Of a stretch of 64,000 nucleotides of DNA, positions 12,011 through 23,539 are shown piece after piece. How positions within the stretch are numbered: the first letter of the stretch is position 1; each line of letters starts with the position of its first letter. The notes below the pieces were generated by a model, which did not search any database, had not been told where the DNA came from, and worked only from the letters and a program-made list of their open reading frames with translations. The position numbers and the translations under genes are program-made. This DNA is from Rhinopithecus roxellana (taxonomy: Eukaryota > Chordata > Mammalia > Primates > Cercopithecidae), in assembly GCF_007565055.1 (NCBI RefSeq), contig NC_044557.1, positions 74,100,595 through 74,164,594 of the forward strand, read 5' to 3'.

Positions 12011-12045
<35 letters not shown>
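12011..12045. repeat. (CA)n microsatellite
   Basis: Seventeen uninterrupted CA units, a likely length-variable marker. It is preceded by a pyrimidine-rich lead ('ctgtctgtctctctcc'). Confidence 0.97.
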
Positions 12046-12047
<2 letters not shown>

Positions 12048-13090
12048 CCATACAATGATATAACTTAACTTGAATGTAGCCTGCAGACATTTTAAGGAGG
12101 GTAATTCTCTTAAGAGCTTGAGATAATAGATAAACTGAAAGAGAAGATTTTAAAAACTAAAACCATAGTTATCCCTTACCTAACAGAATAGTCTGAAAAT
12201 ACTGAAAACCAGGTATTCTGCCAAAAAGATAGAAAGAAAACTAGAAACTGATTTTCCTATTATTTAAAATGGAAAAAATAATAATGTATAATGTATTGCA
12301 TGTTATTCCCAAACACCCAATTTCCTAAAATGTAGCTAAGATACTGTAAAACTTATACATACGAATTAAGAAAAACTACTAGGTATGTTAGCATGTAAAA
12401 TGCTTAGAACATTGCTTCTTAATTACAAAACAATGTCATCTTTAATACTGTCCTATATACAGTAAATGGATGGTTTGCATGCTGTACTGTAAACACTGTG
12501 TTTGCATTATGATGCAACAAAAACAGAATTAAATATGTCAGAAAAATGCAAACAGTTTCCAATAAAAACCACGACATTTTCCTGTAATTAGCTATTGTTA
12601 CTCAACAAGAAGAGTTAAAACCTGAAGCTTGAAGAGCATAGAGAAGGGAATTGGGAAAGGGCATTGAAGTGATTACTGCAACCAATGGCAAAAGTCGATG
12701 GTGCACACAAAGTGAATGATAAAGGAGTAATTTCAGGCAGTATATCAGGTTCAGTTCACCATTTGGTCCAGGTTCTAAACGAGGAAGCTTTGAAAAATCT
12801 TCAAGAAAGATGACAGGGTTCATGCTTCAGGATAATGATTCTTACAAGTTAGAGCTCTGCTTACATGGCCATTGTTTATGTTGGTAAATATGTCTTCTGT
12901 CTTCTAGTACCAGCAACATCCAAGACACACGTTCTCTTTGTGGGATGCTCAGCAAGATTTTTCAAAACAGTTGATGCTAACTTTTAACATTTTACCAGTT
13001 ACTATAGCTTGAGACTTTTCTCCAAATGTGACTTTGTGAAAAAAGAATTGTATTGAGGTTTAAAAACACAAATATAAAATTTTTCTATAT
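12046..13090. other. Non-coding, nothing recognised
   Basis: No family identified. The text near 12470-12500 ('ctgtactgtaaacactgtg') has the flavour of an old DNA transposon, but this is too weak to call. Confidence 0.45.
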
Positions 13091-13091
13091 A

Positions 13092-13229
13092 AGCTAGGCA
13101 TGGTGGCTCATGTCTGTAATTTAAGTGCTTTCAGAGGCTGTGGCAGGAGGGTCACTTGAGGCCAGGAGGCAAGAGCAGTCTGGGCAACATAGTGAGACCC
13201 TGTCAGTACTGAAAACAAAAAACAAAAAA
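13092..13229 (+). mobile_element. FLAM/Alu monomer
   Basis: A single Alu left-arm-like monomer with an A-rich end ('gaaaacaaaaaacaaaaaaa'). It has a box-B-like 'cacttgaggccagg' and is diverged in the first 50 bases. No right arm is present. Confidence 0.75.
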
Positions 13230-13491
13230 ATCCCATGTAGACAGCAGCCAAAACATATTGCATTGACCACTGAGACAGGTATATTCTATGAAGTTTGAAA
13301 ATAAAAATCATGATGCATACTAACAGAAAAATGTTCTGTGAGGTATGTCTGTTTAATATGATTAAATAGATGAGAAGAATATAACCCATAAGGAAATAAT
13401 ACAGTAGGAAAAGAAAGACTATGAGCAAAAGACCAAATTAAAACTTTTAAAAATAGAGTACAGAAGCATTGAAATAAAAACTTCAATGGAT

Positions 13492-13791
13492 GGCCAGCTG
13501 TGGTGGCTCACGCCTATAATCCCAGCACGTTGGGGGGCTGAGGCGGGTGGATCGTGAGGTCAGGAGTTCAAGACTAGCCTGGACAACATAGTGGAAACCC
13601 TGTCTCTACTAAAAGTACAAAAATTAGCCAGGTGTGGTGGCACGTGCCTGTAGCCCCAGCTACTTGGGAGACTGAGGCGGGAGAATTGCTTGAACTCGGG
13701 AGGCGGAGGTTGCAGTGAGCCAAGACCATGTCAGTGCACTCCAGCCTGGGTGACAGAGTGAGACTCCATCTCAAAAAACAAACAAACAAAC
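13492..13791 (+). mobile_element. AluS-type SINE
   Basis: Full-length Alu with an AAAC tail. Target duplication 'aaaacttyaatg' flanks both ends (13477-13490 and 13793-13806). Confidence 0.92.
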
Positions 13792-13930
13792 AAAAAACTT
13801 TAATGAATGAGTTAAAGTGGATATTGGAAATAGCAGAAGAGATAATTAGAGAACTGAAAACTATTATCTTATGAAATTATGTAGAATGATCACAAGGAGT
13901 AAATTAGATGCAAATTATTTTTTAAGGAGA

Positions 13931-15318
13931 TAGATATTTAACAAAGGTGCCAGGAAAACTCAGTGGAGGAAAGGTAAATCTCTTCAACAAATTGTGCTGA
14001 GACAACTGGATATCACATACAAAAGAAAAAAATTAGACCCCATCTCACATCATTACATTATAGTTAATAATCAAGGGGAAATGAATGAAGGACTTAAACA
14101 TAGGATCTGAAACTAGAAAATTACTACAAAAAAAGCTCCATGACACTGGTCTGAGCAATGATTTTTTTGGATATGACCCCCAAAGCACAGTGAAGAATAG
14201 CAAAAATAGACAAATTGAATTACATCAAATTTAGGAAGCTTCTTCACAGCCAAAGAAACAGTCAATGAAGTGAAGAAACAACTTACGGAATGGTAGAAAA
14301 TATTTGGAAACCATACATTGGATAAGGTGTTAATATCCAAAATACATAAGGTTATCAAACAACTCAACAGCAAGATAACCTGATTCAAAAATGAGGAACG
14401 AACTTGAATATACATTTCTCAAAAGAAGACACGCAGATGGCTAAACAAGTATATGAAAAAAGTGCTCAACATTACTGATCATCAGAGAAATGCTAATTAA
14501 AATCACATTGGGATGCCACCTCACTCCTGCTTGAATGGCTTCTGTGAAAATAAAAGATAAATGCTGGCGAGGATGTGGAGAAAAGAGAACCCTTGCACGT
14601 TGTTGGTAGGAATGTAAATTAGTACAGCCATTATAGAAAATAGTATGGAGGTTCTTTAAAAAATTAAAAATAGAACCACCACATTATCTAGTATATATTG
14701 TAAGGAAATGAAATCAGCATATAAAAGAGACATCTGCACTCCCACGTTTATTCTAGCACTAGTCACAGTAGCCAAGATATGAAATCAACTTCAGTGTTCA
14801 GCAACAGATAAATGGATAAATAAAATATAGTATGTATATACAATGGAATATGATTCAGCCACAAATAAAGAAAGAAATCTTGTTATTTGTGACCATATGA
14901 CATTATGTTTGGTGAAATAAGTCAGGTACAGAAAAACAAATATTGCATGATCTCACTTATATGTAAAATCTAAAAAAATTGAACTCACAGAAGTAAAGAG
15001 TAGAATGGTGGTTACCAGGAACTGGAGATGAGGGTGAAGTTGGGGAGGTTTGTTCAAAGGATACAAAACTGTAGTTAGGTGGAATAAATTCAAGACATCT
15101 ATTGTACCATGCGATGACTATAGTTAATAACAATGTATTGTATCCTTGAAAATGCTAAAAGAGTAGATTTTAAGTGTTCTCATCACAAAAAATGGTAAGT
15201 ATGTGAGGTAAGGTGTATGTTAATTAGCTAGAGTAGGCATTCCACAATGTGTACATATTTTAAAACATGTTGTACACAACAAATATATGAAATATTTGTC
15301 AATTAAAATTTTTAAGAA
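13931..15318 (+). mobile_element. L1 LINE 3' end (L1MA/L1PB age)
   Basis: Carries the C-terminal part of L1 ORF2 followed by the 3' UTR. Recognisable L1 text includes 'cttcacagccaaagaaaca', 'atatccaaaatacataagg', 'aaatgctaattaaaatcaca', 'gcactattcacaatagcc'-like text and 'acaatggaatatgattcagc'. The 5' end is truncated within ORF2 and the frame is broken by many stops. The 3' UTR ends near 'caattaaaattttt'. It encodes no functional protein. Confidence 0.9.
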
Positions 15319-15621
15319 AAGGGATAGAATTAGGAAGTTTAAGAGAAGATAATCGCCACACTAAAACTTGAAAGAAAACAGAAAAGTCTTAAAATCCTTA
15401 CGAGATGAATCCCACCTCCAAAGTAAGAGTCATTAGGTTAAAAGCAAATTTTAAATAATAGAAATAAGATAATAGTAAAATAATATCTTGAAGAAGTGGA
15501 GAGAATATAGCTACAAAATTATAGTTCCTTACTGGCTAAACAAAAATTTAAGATTGATGGTGAAATAGTTTTTTATCTACTAAATAAATACTTCTTTCAT
15601 GAATAAGAAGATGATCGCAAC
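15319..15621. other. Non-coding, nothing recognised
   Basis: A-rich intervening DNA between the L1 end and the next Alu. Confidence 0.5.
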
Positions 15622-15928
15622 GGCCAGGCACTGTGGCTCACTCCTGTAATCCCAGAACTTTGGGAGGTGGAGGTGGGTAAATCACTTGAGGTCAAGAGTT
15701 CGAGACCAGCCTGGCCAACCTGGTGAAACCCTGTCTCTACTAAAAATTCAAAAAATAGCTGGACATGGTGGTGGGTGCCTGTAATCCCATCTACTCAGGA
15801 GGCTGAGCCAGGAAAATCACTTGAACCTGAGAGGCAGAGGTTGCAGTGAGCTGAGATCTCACCACTGTACTCCAGCCTGGGCAACAGAGTGAGACTCCAT
15901 TTAAAAAAGAAAGAAAGAAAGAAAGAAA
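15622..15928 (+). mobile_element. AluS-type SINE
   Basis: Full-length diverged Alu whose tail has become an AAAG repeat (15906-15928). Confidence 0.92.
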
Positions 15929-15929
15929 A

Positions 15930-16432
15930 CTGAACCTCACAAAAAGTAACAAGAAAGGAATTGGTTAACATTCTGATAATTTAAAATAATAATTATTTAT
16001 AAAAACTAACACTAGTTCTAATGATACTTGAGTTTTTAATAACAAGACAATTAAAATACATGACAAAGATAAGAATGCAGTCATTTGAGTTAAATAATTA
16101 TATCTAAAATCTTTTATTATGTTAGCTGAGAAAATATATAGTAATTTGTTCTAGACTTTGTTAAGCATGCATACTAAAAACTGAATATCATTTGTTAGAA
16201 AAATAGTAACTTTCACAAAAGCTAACGGGGAAAGGGGAGAACACAGCAATTCAATAGCCAGTATAAGAGAAGGTAAAAAAACTAAAACAATACAAGTAAG
16301 CAAAGAAAAAGGTTGATGAATAGAAGGCAGTAAGTAAAATTGTTAGCAATGTGTCCAAATGTATTAGTGACTAGAATTAATGTAAAATGTTTTATCAATT
16401 AATATAGAATTATTTTTAGATTTAATTGAAGT
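15930..16432. other. Non-coding, nothing recognised
   Basis: Very A-rich DNA without a recognised element. Confidence 0.5.
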
Positions 16433-16447
16433 AAAAAAAAAAAAAAA
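16433..16447. repeat. A15 run
   Basis: A short poly(A) run that directly abuts the first unit of the triplication at 16447. Confidence 0.9.
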
Positions 16448-16642
16448 GCTTTTTGCTACTTGCAAAAGACATCCTTAATACATATGAGCAGATAAAGCTT
16501 TCTGCTACTTGCAAAAGACATGCTTAGTATATAAGAGCAGATAAAGTTTTAAAGTAAAGGAATAACAAGCTTTCTGCTACTTGCAAAAGACATGCTTAAT
16601 ATATAAAAGCAGATAATGTTTTTAAGTAAAGGAATAAAACAT
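16447..16642. repeat. Local tandem triplication
   Basis: Three head-to-tail copies of 'agctttctgctacttgcaaa' plus about 28-50 following bases. Units start at 16447, 16496 and 16568. Units 2 and 3 share a further 'aagtaaaggaataa' tail that unit 1 lacks, so the periods are 49 and 72 bases. The copies differ at only a few positions each, which suggests a fairly recent local event. Confidence 0.9.
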
Positions 16643-16645
16643 ACA

Positions 16646-16876
16646 TGCCAGGTAAACAATAAACTGAATAAAATTGGTAAATATAAGAAGAAATAGACAT
16701 TAGGACAGTAAGCATTATTTAAGATAAAGAAAAATACAATTACAAAAGGAACAACTTTTCAACAAGATACAGCAATCCTAAACTTGTATGTACCTAAAAC
16801 ATGACAAAATAAAAATAAAAATCTGATATAGTTACAAGGTGAAATAAACAAATCTATAATCATAGTGAGAGGATTA
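16646..16876. other. Non-coding, nothing recognised
   Basis: A-rich spacer leading to the Tigger element end. Confidence 0.5.
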
Positions 16877-17686
16877 TAGTCGATCTCTGAATAATACTGG
16901 TTTAAACTCTGTGAGTTCATTGATACGTGGATTTTTTTCAGAAAATATATTGGAAATCTTTTTGGAGATGTGTGACAATTTGACAACACTGGGACATAAA
17001 CTACCTAGAACTATCAAAAAAAGTAATAAAAAATTAGGCATGTCCTGAATGCATAAATACATACATATATACTATTTTATCATTTACTATCATAATATAT
17101 ACACACATTTATTATAAAAAGTTAAAATGTATTAAAACATATGCAGACTATACATGGAAAGATACAGAATTAAATCATAACTGTATACAATTAACTATAC
17201 TACATTCTGTACTACGATAATAATTTTGTAGCCGCCTCCTGTTGCTATTGCAGTGAGTTCAAGTGTTGCAAGGAATATGTACTTGAAATGCTTTGTGATG
17301 CTAGTCATCTCCTCCTGAGCAGTTTGTCTCTCCAGTAAATTGTGTATTGCAATAAAAAGTGATCTCTGGAGGTTCTCACACATTTTTCATCATGTTAGTG
17401 TGATACCATAAACCTTGAATAACACCATGGGACTCATACAAAATGCAACTAGTGATGCTGGCAGTGCTCCCAAGAAACAGAAAAGTCCTGACATTATATG
17501 AAAAAGTTAAATTGCTTGATATGTACCATAGATTAAGGTCTGAAGCTAAGGTTCCTCACCACTTCAAGAAAAATAAATTCAGCATAAAGACCACTTGGGA
17601 AAAAAGAAGATAAAATTTATAAACTTTGCACTTTTGGGGAAAGACTTTTTATCTTGTATTGAAAATGTAGCTTTTATGTGGATGCA

Positions 17687-17720
<34 letters not shown>

Positions 17721-18022
17721 TATTTTTTAGTAGAGACGGGGTTTCACTGTTAGCCAGGATGGTCTCGATCTCCTGACCTCGTGATCCGCCCGTCTCGGCC
17801 TCCCAAAGTGCTGGGATTACAGGCTTGAGCCACCGCGCCCGGCCAGGATTGTTATAAGGAAGACATAGTTATAGACCTGAATAATTCAAGAAATAGTAAA
17901 GTCATCATATGACAACTTAAAGCAGAAGGAAAGCGAAGGATCTAAAGCTGGAGATGTTAATGCCAGCAAAGGATAGCTTTATAATTTTAGAAAGTGCTCT
18001 GGCTTAAAAAATGTCAAGATAA
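16877..18022 (+). mobile_element. Tigger (pogo-family) DNA transposon relic
   Basis: The left end resembles the Tigger terminus ('ctctgaataatactgg' then 'acgtggatttttttc'), next to a TA that fits the TA target of this superfamily. Inside is a decayed transposase start. Around 17485-17590 the translation reads YEKVKLLDMYHRLRS, a CENP-B/pogo-type helix-turn-helix DNA-binding segment. Further on (17845-18010) come fragments matching the second DNA-binding part, including 'gaaggatctaaagctggaga' and 'atgccagcaaaggatagc'. The catalytic DDE region and the right terminus are missing. Stops and frameshifts are abundant. A young half-Alu interrupts it at 17690-17844. Confidence 0.85.
17690..17844 (-). 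mobile_element. Young AluY left monomer (half-Alu)
   Basis: Reverse-oriented Alu holding only the left arm. A T30 run is followed by 'gtattttttagtagagacgg' and then the arm to the 5' end 'gcgcccggcc'. It carries the monkey-type 'ggcttgagcc'. Very close to consensus. The short direct repeat 'aggatt' flanks it (17686-17691 and 17845-17850). Confidence 0.9.
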
Positions 18023-18649
18023 CCTTAACTTATACTATCAATTTAGTGAAAATAGCTAGACAAGAATCTTGTATGTATGGAGTGATTATGGTTTTCACTA
18101 ATACACAAAGAATACTAGACAGTGTAACAAAATTCAAAGGTGGTTGGGCAACTGGGAGTGCAATTATGATTAGTGATAACTATAAAAATTTTTATGTGAT
18201 ATATCAAATTAATAATGAGACATTTATTTTTGCTGATAAAGGATCTCTGAACAAACTAATCTGATTCATCTACAGAGAATAATATTTTTATATGGCTTTT
18301 ATGACAGTCTTCAGAAGTCTATCTTCTGATGTTCAGATCATTTATTGAAGGTATGTAATTGTGTGTGTGAGTACCGCTCTACAAATTCATAGGTTGTACA
18401 AATCTAGTAGATCAAGAAGAAGGGGGCACAAAGGGGAAGAGAATTTAGGAAAAGACTACAGTCAATGGGAAAAGTTACGTTAGAATGATAATCACTATGC
18501 CAGGTGAGTATTAAAACCAAGGGAACTTTGGCAGGTGGCCAGGCTATCTGAACACGAGAACTATTGTGAGAAGAAATTCTTTTCATTACAGTCAGGATTA
18601 TGAGGCAGAATATGGAAAAGGAAGAGTGTAGGTCTAGGATTGGACAGAT
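18023..18649. other. Non-coding, nothing recognised
   Basis: Includes a 72-codon plus-strand frame (18046-18264) with no recognisable motif. It may be diverged transposon text following the Tigger piece. Confidence 0.45.
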
Positions 18650-18836
18650 TTTACCATGTATAAGATGCATGGCCTCGGGAAGTCACTTAACTCCAAGACC
18701 CTTGCCTATTTTTTAACCCATAAAATGAATTTTTATTTATAAGAACCAAAAGTATTAAAATGTTGTAAAAATTAAATATGACCAATTAGGTAAAGCACCA
18801 AACCCTTAGCAATAGGTGCTAAATAAATGCTAGCTC
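18650..18836 (+). repeat. MIR SINE
   Basis: The central MIR signature 'gggaagtcacttaactccaa' is followed by 'cccataaaatg', 'aaaattaaat' and the 3' end 'taggtgctaaataaatgcta'. Good order match to the MIR core and tail. Confidence 0.75.
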
Positions 18837-19932
18837 AATTAGTCATGTCTTTGTGTTCCCATAACAACTTTTACATATTTAATGATGGCTATTTATTCAT
18901 TCGAACACATTGTCATTTCCTATATTGATTAAGTCTAAGTACAAACTGTCAATGCTGTAGGTATCAATAACAGAAGTTATTTAGTAGTATTCATGTTAAT
19001 ATAATTATATGAAAAATGGTTATCTCATGTAATTCTTAAGTAATTTTTATTTCTGATCAACTTCATTTTATGATTATATAAATGCTATATTTATAGCTGC
19101 TCCAGCTGAAACTTCTTTCATTGAATATATAATTTTAGGTTTTACAAACACAGAATAATCAGTGATACTTTCATCATTGTGATTTTCATCTTTTCACTGG
19201 GAACTACTGAAGGAGATTAGGAATATTTGTTTTAACGAGAAACTCTGAACACCCTGAAATAAGTCACCTTCCTTCACAATGAACCTATTACCTACATTCT
19301 CTGTCTAAGTTGCTGTCTTACATTGTTATCACTCTCAATCTTAGATTTCTGAATAGTTCCTTAGTGGTGCCACGTTTCCTCATTAACATGCTTAACCGTC
19401 ATTTTTATGAGTTTTATTTCATTTCCCTAGCCTTGAGGGCAGGATTGAGCTTTGAATTCATTTAACTAAATTACAGGGTAAGACTGTGTAATGCTTGTGA
19501 CTGTCAAAAGATTTCTAATAGGAAGAGAAAGAAAATTATATAACCAGCTGGAAAAGAGCCAATGTTTACTAAGTAGTTTATATGTGCAGTGAAATGCTGC
19601 ATATGAAAATGAAAGCGATTCTTAAGAACCACAAGGGGCTAAGACCAAAATGTTTTTCATTTTTTATGGTTGAACTTAGGCTTTAAAGTTTTAGATGGTT
19701 GGCTGATGATCCTGGTGTCGAATATTGCAACTTACAAAAAGAGATATTTGAGTGGCATTGATGATTCTGCATGTTATATTTTCACTTTACTGGTTGGCGC
19801 TCTGCTAGGTACCTCCAGTTGGACTGCTAGAGGAATATTGCAGGGCTAAGAGAGAAGATAGGAAAGTGTAACATAACACCGAGCTGTAAGGCAGGTCGCT
19901 AAGTGCAGGGTAGATATCACAGGTCAAAGTCT
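18837..19932. other. Non-coding, nothing recognised
   Basis: About 1.1 kb with no element recognised. Confidence 0.5.
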
Positions 19933-19936
19933 TAAT

Positions 19937-20282
19937 TCTCCCCTCCCCTTCCCCTCCCTCCCTCCCCTCCCTTCTTCTTTCCTTCCTTTCCCTTCTTTCC
20001 TCTCCTTCCCCTTTCCTTTTCCTTTTCCTCTTCCCCTCCCCTCCTCTCCTCTCCCCTCCCCTCCTGTCCTCTCCTCTCCTCTCCCTTCCCCTCCTCTGCC
20101 CTCCCCTCCTCTCCTCTCCTCTCCTTTCCCCTCCTCTGCCCTCCCCTCCTCTCCTCTCCCCTCCCTTCCCCTCCTCTGCTCTCCCCTCCCCTCCTCTCCC
20201 CTTCCTTTCCCTCCTCTGCCCTCCCCTCCCCTCCCTGCCCTTCCCCTCCCTTCCCCTCCTCTCCTCTCCTCTCCTTCTTCTT
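19937..20282. repeat. Pure pyrimidine tract (CT-rich low complexity)
   Basis: Roughly 340 bases of C and T with only occasional G, built from CCCCT, CTCCT and CTTCC units. Larger repeats of about 60 bases begin 'cccctcctctgccctcccct'. The minus strand is G/A-only with many GGGG and GGAGG runs. The 124-codon minus-strand frame across it is a composition artefact. Confidence 0.95.
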
Positions 20283-20927
20283 TTGTTTTTTATGAAGACT
20301 GGCCACCCTAAATATATTTACAGGGTTTGTCTGGCAAATGCCTTAAATCTGTGATCCTTGTTAAAGGAAAGAACTGTATTATTAAGAGTCATGAAGCCCT
20401 GTTTTGGGAAACTTCTATAATAGAGCTGGTAGTGAGCAGAGGAAAGAGCCTCTTCATTGGTCAGAAGAGAATAGCACCACAGGCCAGCTGTCCAGAGGAA
20501 ATGAACTGCAGTGTAGGACATAGATCAACTTCCAACACTCTATCCCCCTCAGAATGTGAAGATTACTGGAAAATATTAGACTCCCTTCTAATCAAACATG
20601 AGGATGCTCAGAGTACTAGAATTGAGATGCTGTGAATTTGGCAGAGTTTAACTTATCACCAATGAGGCTCCACTAATTTGTAAGTGATTTTTGTTTAAAG
20701 TAAAATGAATGCCATAATATTAATGAATTTATATATCCACTATCCAGTTAATGAGTATTTATTAAAGATGTTAAATTTATTATCAGGCTACATGCTGCTC
20801 TACTAAAAAACATAGTATTTCCAGCAAATTCTATTTGCTGTAAATGACATGATAAAGGGACATAGGTACATACATAATTTTGGTATATGCATTTATTGTA
20901 GTTTCCACAGAAAATTATTAAGAGTAC
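20283..20927. other. Non-coding, nothing recognised
   Basis: A 102-codon plus-strand frame (20327-20635) and a 67-codon minus-strand frame overlap here. Neither shows a domain or a good start context. Confidence 0.45.
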
Positions 20928-21367
20928 TGTGAGGAATAGTCAGGGTTGTCTAGAGGGACAGAACTGATAGGATAGATGCATAAAAAGGGGAATTTATTAA
21001 GGAATGTTAACTTACACGATCACAATCACAAGGTCTCACAATAGGCTGTCCACAAGCTGGGGAGCAAGGAAGCCAGTCCGAAGAAGGAGTCCGATGTTTG
21101 AGGGAAGGAAGCATCCAGCATGGGAGAAAGATGTAGGCTTGGAGGCTAAGCCAGTCTGATCTCTCCATGTTCTTCTGCCTGCTTTTTATTCTGGTTGCAC
21201 TGGCAGCTGATTAGATTGTGCCCATCCAGGTTAAGGATGGGTCTGTCTTTCCCAGCCCACTGAACCAAATATTAATCTCCTTTGGCAACACCCTCACAGA
21301 CACACCCAGGATCAATACTTTGCATCCTTCAATCCAGTCAAGTTGACACTCAGTATTAACCATCGTA
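20928..21367 (-). mobile_element. Solo LTR, MLT2A type (ERVL)
   Basis: The same LTR family as the two LTRs of the provirus at 48.8-55.6 kb. Landmarks on the plus strand are 'tagtcagggttgtctagagg', 'catccagcatgggagaaaga', 'ctgattagattgtgcccat', 'tttggcaacaccctcacaga' and 'caagttgacactcagtatta'. The LTR poly(A) signal (AATAAA on the minus strand) is at 20993-20998. No internal ERV sequence adjoins it, so it is probably left over after LTR-LTR recombination. Confidence 0.88.
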
Positions 21368-22871
21368 AATATAGTAAATAGTGTATGGCTGATAAAAAAA
21401 AGAGAAAAGTAACTAACAGACTAAACATACATATGGACAAAATATGCCAATCATCATCAGGAAATATTTATTGAAATCAGTGTTAACAAATTGTCATATG
21501 TACGTCTGGTGATAACACTGACATTTATTTAAGATGCCTGAATGAAATTTTATGTAAAAGAATCATGTGATTTTTGAAAATAAAAATTTCAATTCTTAAT
21601 TTTATATCCATAATTTTAATTATTATTTTTTAAGCTTGTACTATGTGACAAGTTGTCAAAGGTACCAGGTTATAACTCATTGAAATTAGGTTGAGTAAAA
21701 TAGATACCTGAGTTCTCTCTGTTCAATTATTTTGATGTTTAATGCAAAAAGCATTTGATTTGGCTAAGGGAAAATCAATTAACCTATTGCAGTTTTTACA
21801 CTTGTGGTAGGAAAGAGCTGGAGATTTGGGAGGCTAGAGTAACTAGGTAGATGATTTGGAAATGAAAGAGACTGAGAAAAAATTAAAAAGGGAGTAAATG
21901 CAATGTGGAAATACTTTGGTGATGAAAAATTGGCAAATGTAGCTCTAAACATTTCATTTTTTTGTGAGGAATGGGGATAAGAGAAGAAAACAGTTTTTGA
22001 CATTTTATTTTTTCTGGAAGTGACATTTCAATTTTAGAATAATTTTAAGACTTCTGGTAAATGGCATTTTAAATACTTAACGTTTTAGGATAAATGTAGA
22101 TGATGATTATTTTGTGAAACATTTTTATGGTTCATTCTAGTTTTAATATACGAATTGGATTTAATTTTTGCCTCTTTAGCAAAACAATTATTTCAGCATA
22201 TCAACCATTGGGAATATTCTTTTCCCTCTACAGTTTTCATTTGCAAATTTCATTATAGCATGATATGGTTACCATCTGGTGTTTCTTATATAACATTACT
22301 CAGGCTTTTCAGCTTTGAAATAATATTTCAAAGCAAATGGAAATCCTTTCTGAGGATATCATTTCATGTAAGTATCACATTTATAAAACATAGTATAGTT
22401 TAAATTTATACATATTATATATATTGGAAATATGCAGATGGCATATTCATAGAAATTTAAAACCTTATTGGTATTTAATAGTTCACTACTCAATTTATCA
22501 GGCTCTTCAGATTATCCTTATTGCTTAATATTATATTGTCCTTTTAGTTGTCTTAAAACCTGTAATTTTTAAATAAATGGATTAAAAAATTTGTCAGATT
22601 TTATGAAGTTTCTTTAAGCATCTCTGTTGAATAATTATTTCATACCTGTATCAAGTCTCTTTTCTGAAGGAATAATTAGTTTTCCGCCTCTCCCTCCTGC
22701 CCTCTCTCTCTCTTTAGTTCTCTGTGGTTTTGCTTTTGGAGTCTACTATAATCTTGGCAATAAATTTTCACAGTTAAATTAATGTTTTGGATGTGTTTCA
22801 ATTATAAATATCATTGTATTGATCCATCAAAAGACATATACACAAAGAAAGAATAATTTGTATTTTATTTC
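21368..22871. other. Non-coding, nothing recognised
   Basis: 1.5 kb of AT-rich DNA. No repeat recognised; small pyrimidine-rich patch at 22685-22720. Confidence 0.5.
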
Positions 22872-23171
22872 TATTTATTTATTTATTTTTGAGACAGGAT
22901 CTCATTTTGTTGCCCAGGCTGGAGAATAGTGGCACGATCATGGCTTACTCCAGTTTTGACCTCCTGGGCTCAGGCAGTCTTCCCACCTCAGCCTGCCAAG
23001 TAGCTGAGACATCAGTGTGTGCCACCACGTCCAGCTGATTTTTAATTTTTTTGTTGAAACATGATCTCACTGTGTTGCCCAGGGTGGCCTTGAACTGCTG
23101 GGCTTGAGTGATCCTTCCACCTTGGCATCACAAAGTGCTAGGATTACAAACGTGAACCACTACATCCAGCC
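22872..23171 (-). mobile_element. AluJ-type SINE
   Basis: Reverse-oriented dimeric Alu with a TTTA-type tail (22878-22890). It is highly diverged from consensus and has J-type positions, such as 'ttgacctcctgggctcaggc'. Confidence 0.88.
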
Positions 23172-23539
23172 TTAATTTATTTTTAAGGCAACTTGAGGTC
23201 CAGTGGCAAGAACAATGCTAGATACATGGTTGGTATCAGTAAATTTTTGTCAAACTGTACTCAATCTGCATCATTTATTTTATAGGTTCATTTAACATTG
23301 TTGCTTTATATAGATCCTAATTTCTGTCTTTAATTGAAATGGCCTGAATCTTTAAAAATAGTTTCATGGAAATTGATTCATTTGTAATTTTTGTTTCTGA
23401 TTGACTTATATTGACTTCATCAACAAACGTTTACTATTCAGTAGACACACAAAGACATAATTTCTGTTCTTTGATAGTGAAGTTTAGCAGATATATACAT
23501 AAACAAATATATGTAACAGCTAGTATCAAAAGATAGTTT
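23172..23539. other. Non-coding, nothing recognised
   Basis: No element recognised. Confidence 0.5.

Noticed and set aside
18046..18264. 72-codon frame next to the Tigger relic
   Set aside because: Contains no transposase motif and no known domain.
19932..20306. 124-codon minus-strand frame rich in Gly, Glu, Arg and Lys
   Set aside because: It is the direct translation of a purine-only low-complexity tract; no start context or conserved domain.
20327..20635. 102-codon plus-strand frame
   Set aside because: No domain, and the opposite strand also stays open over part of it; nothing supports expression.
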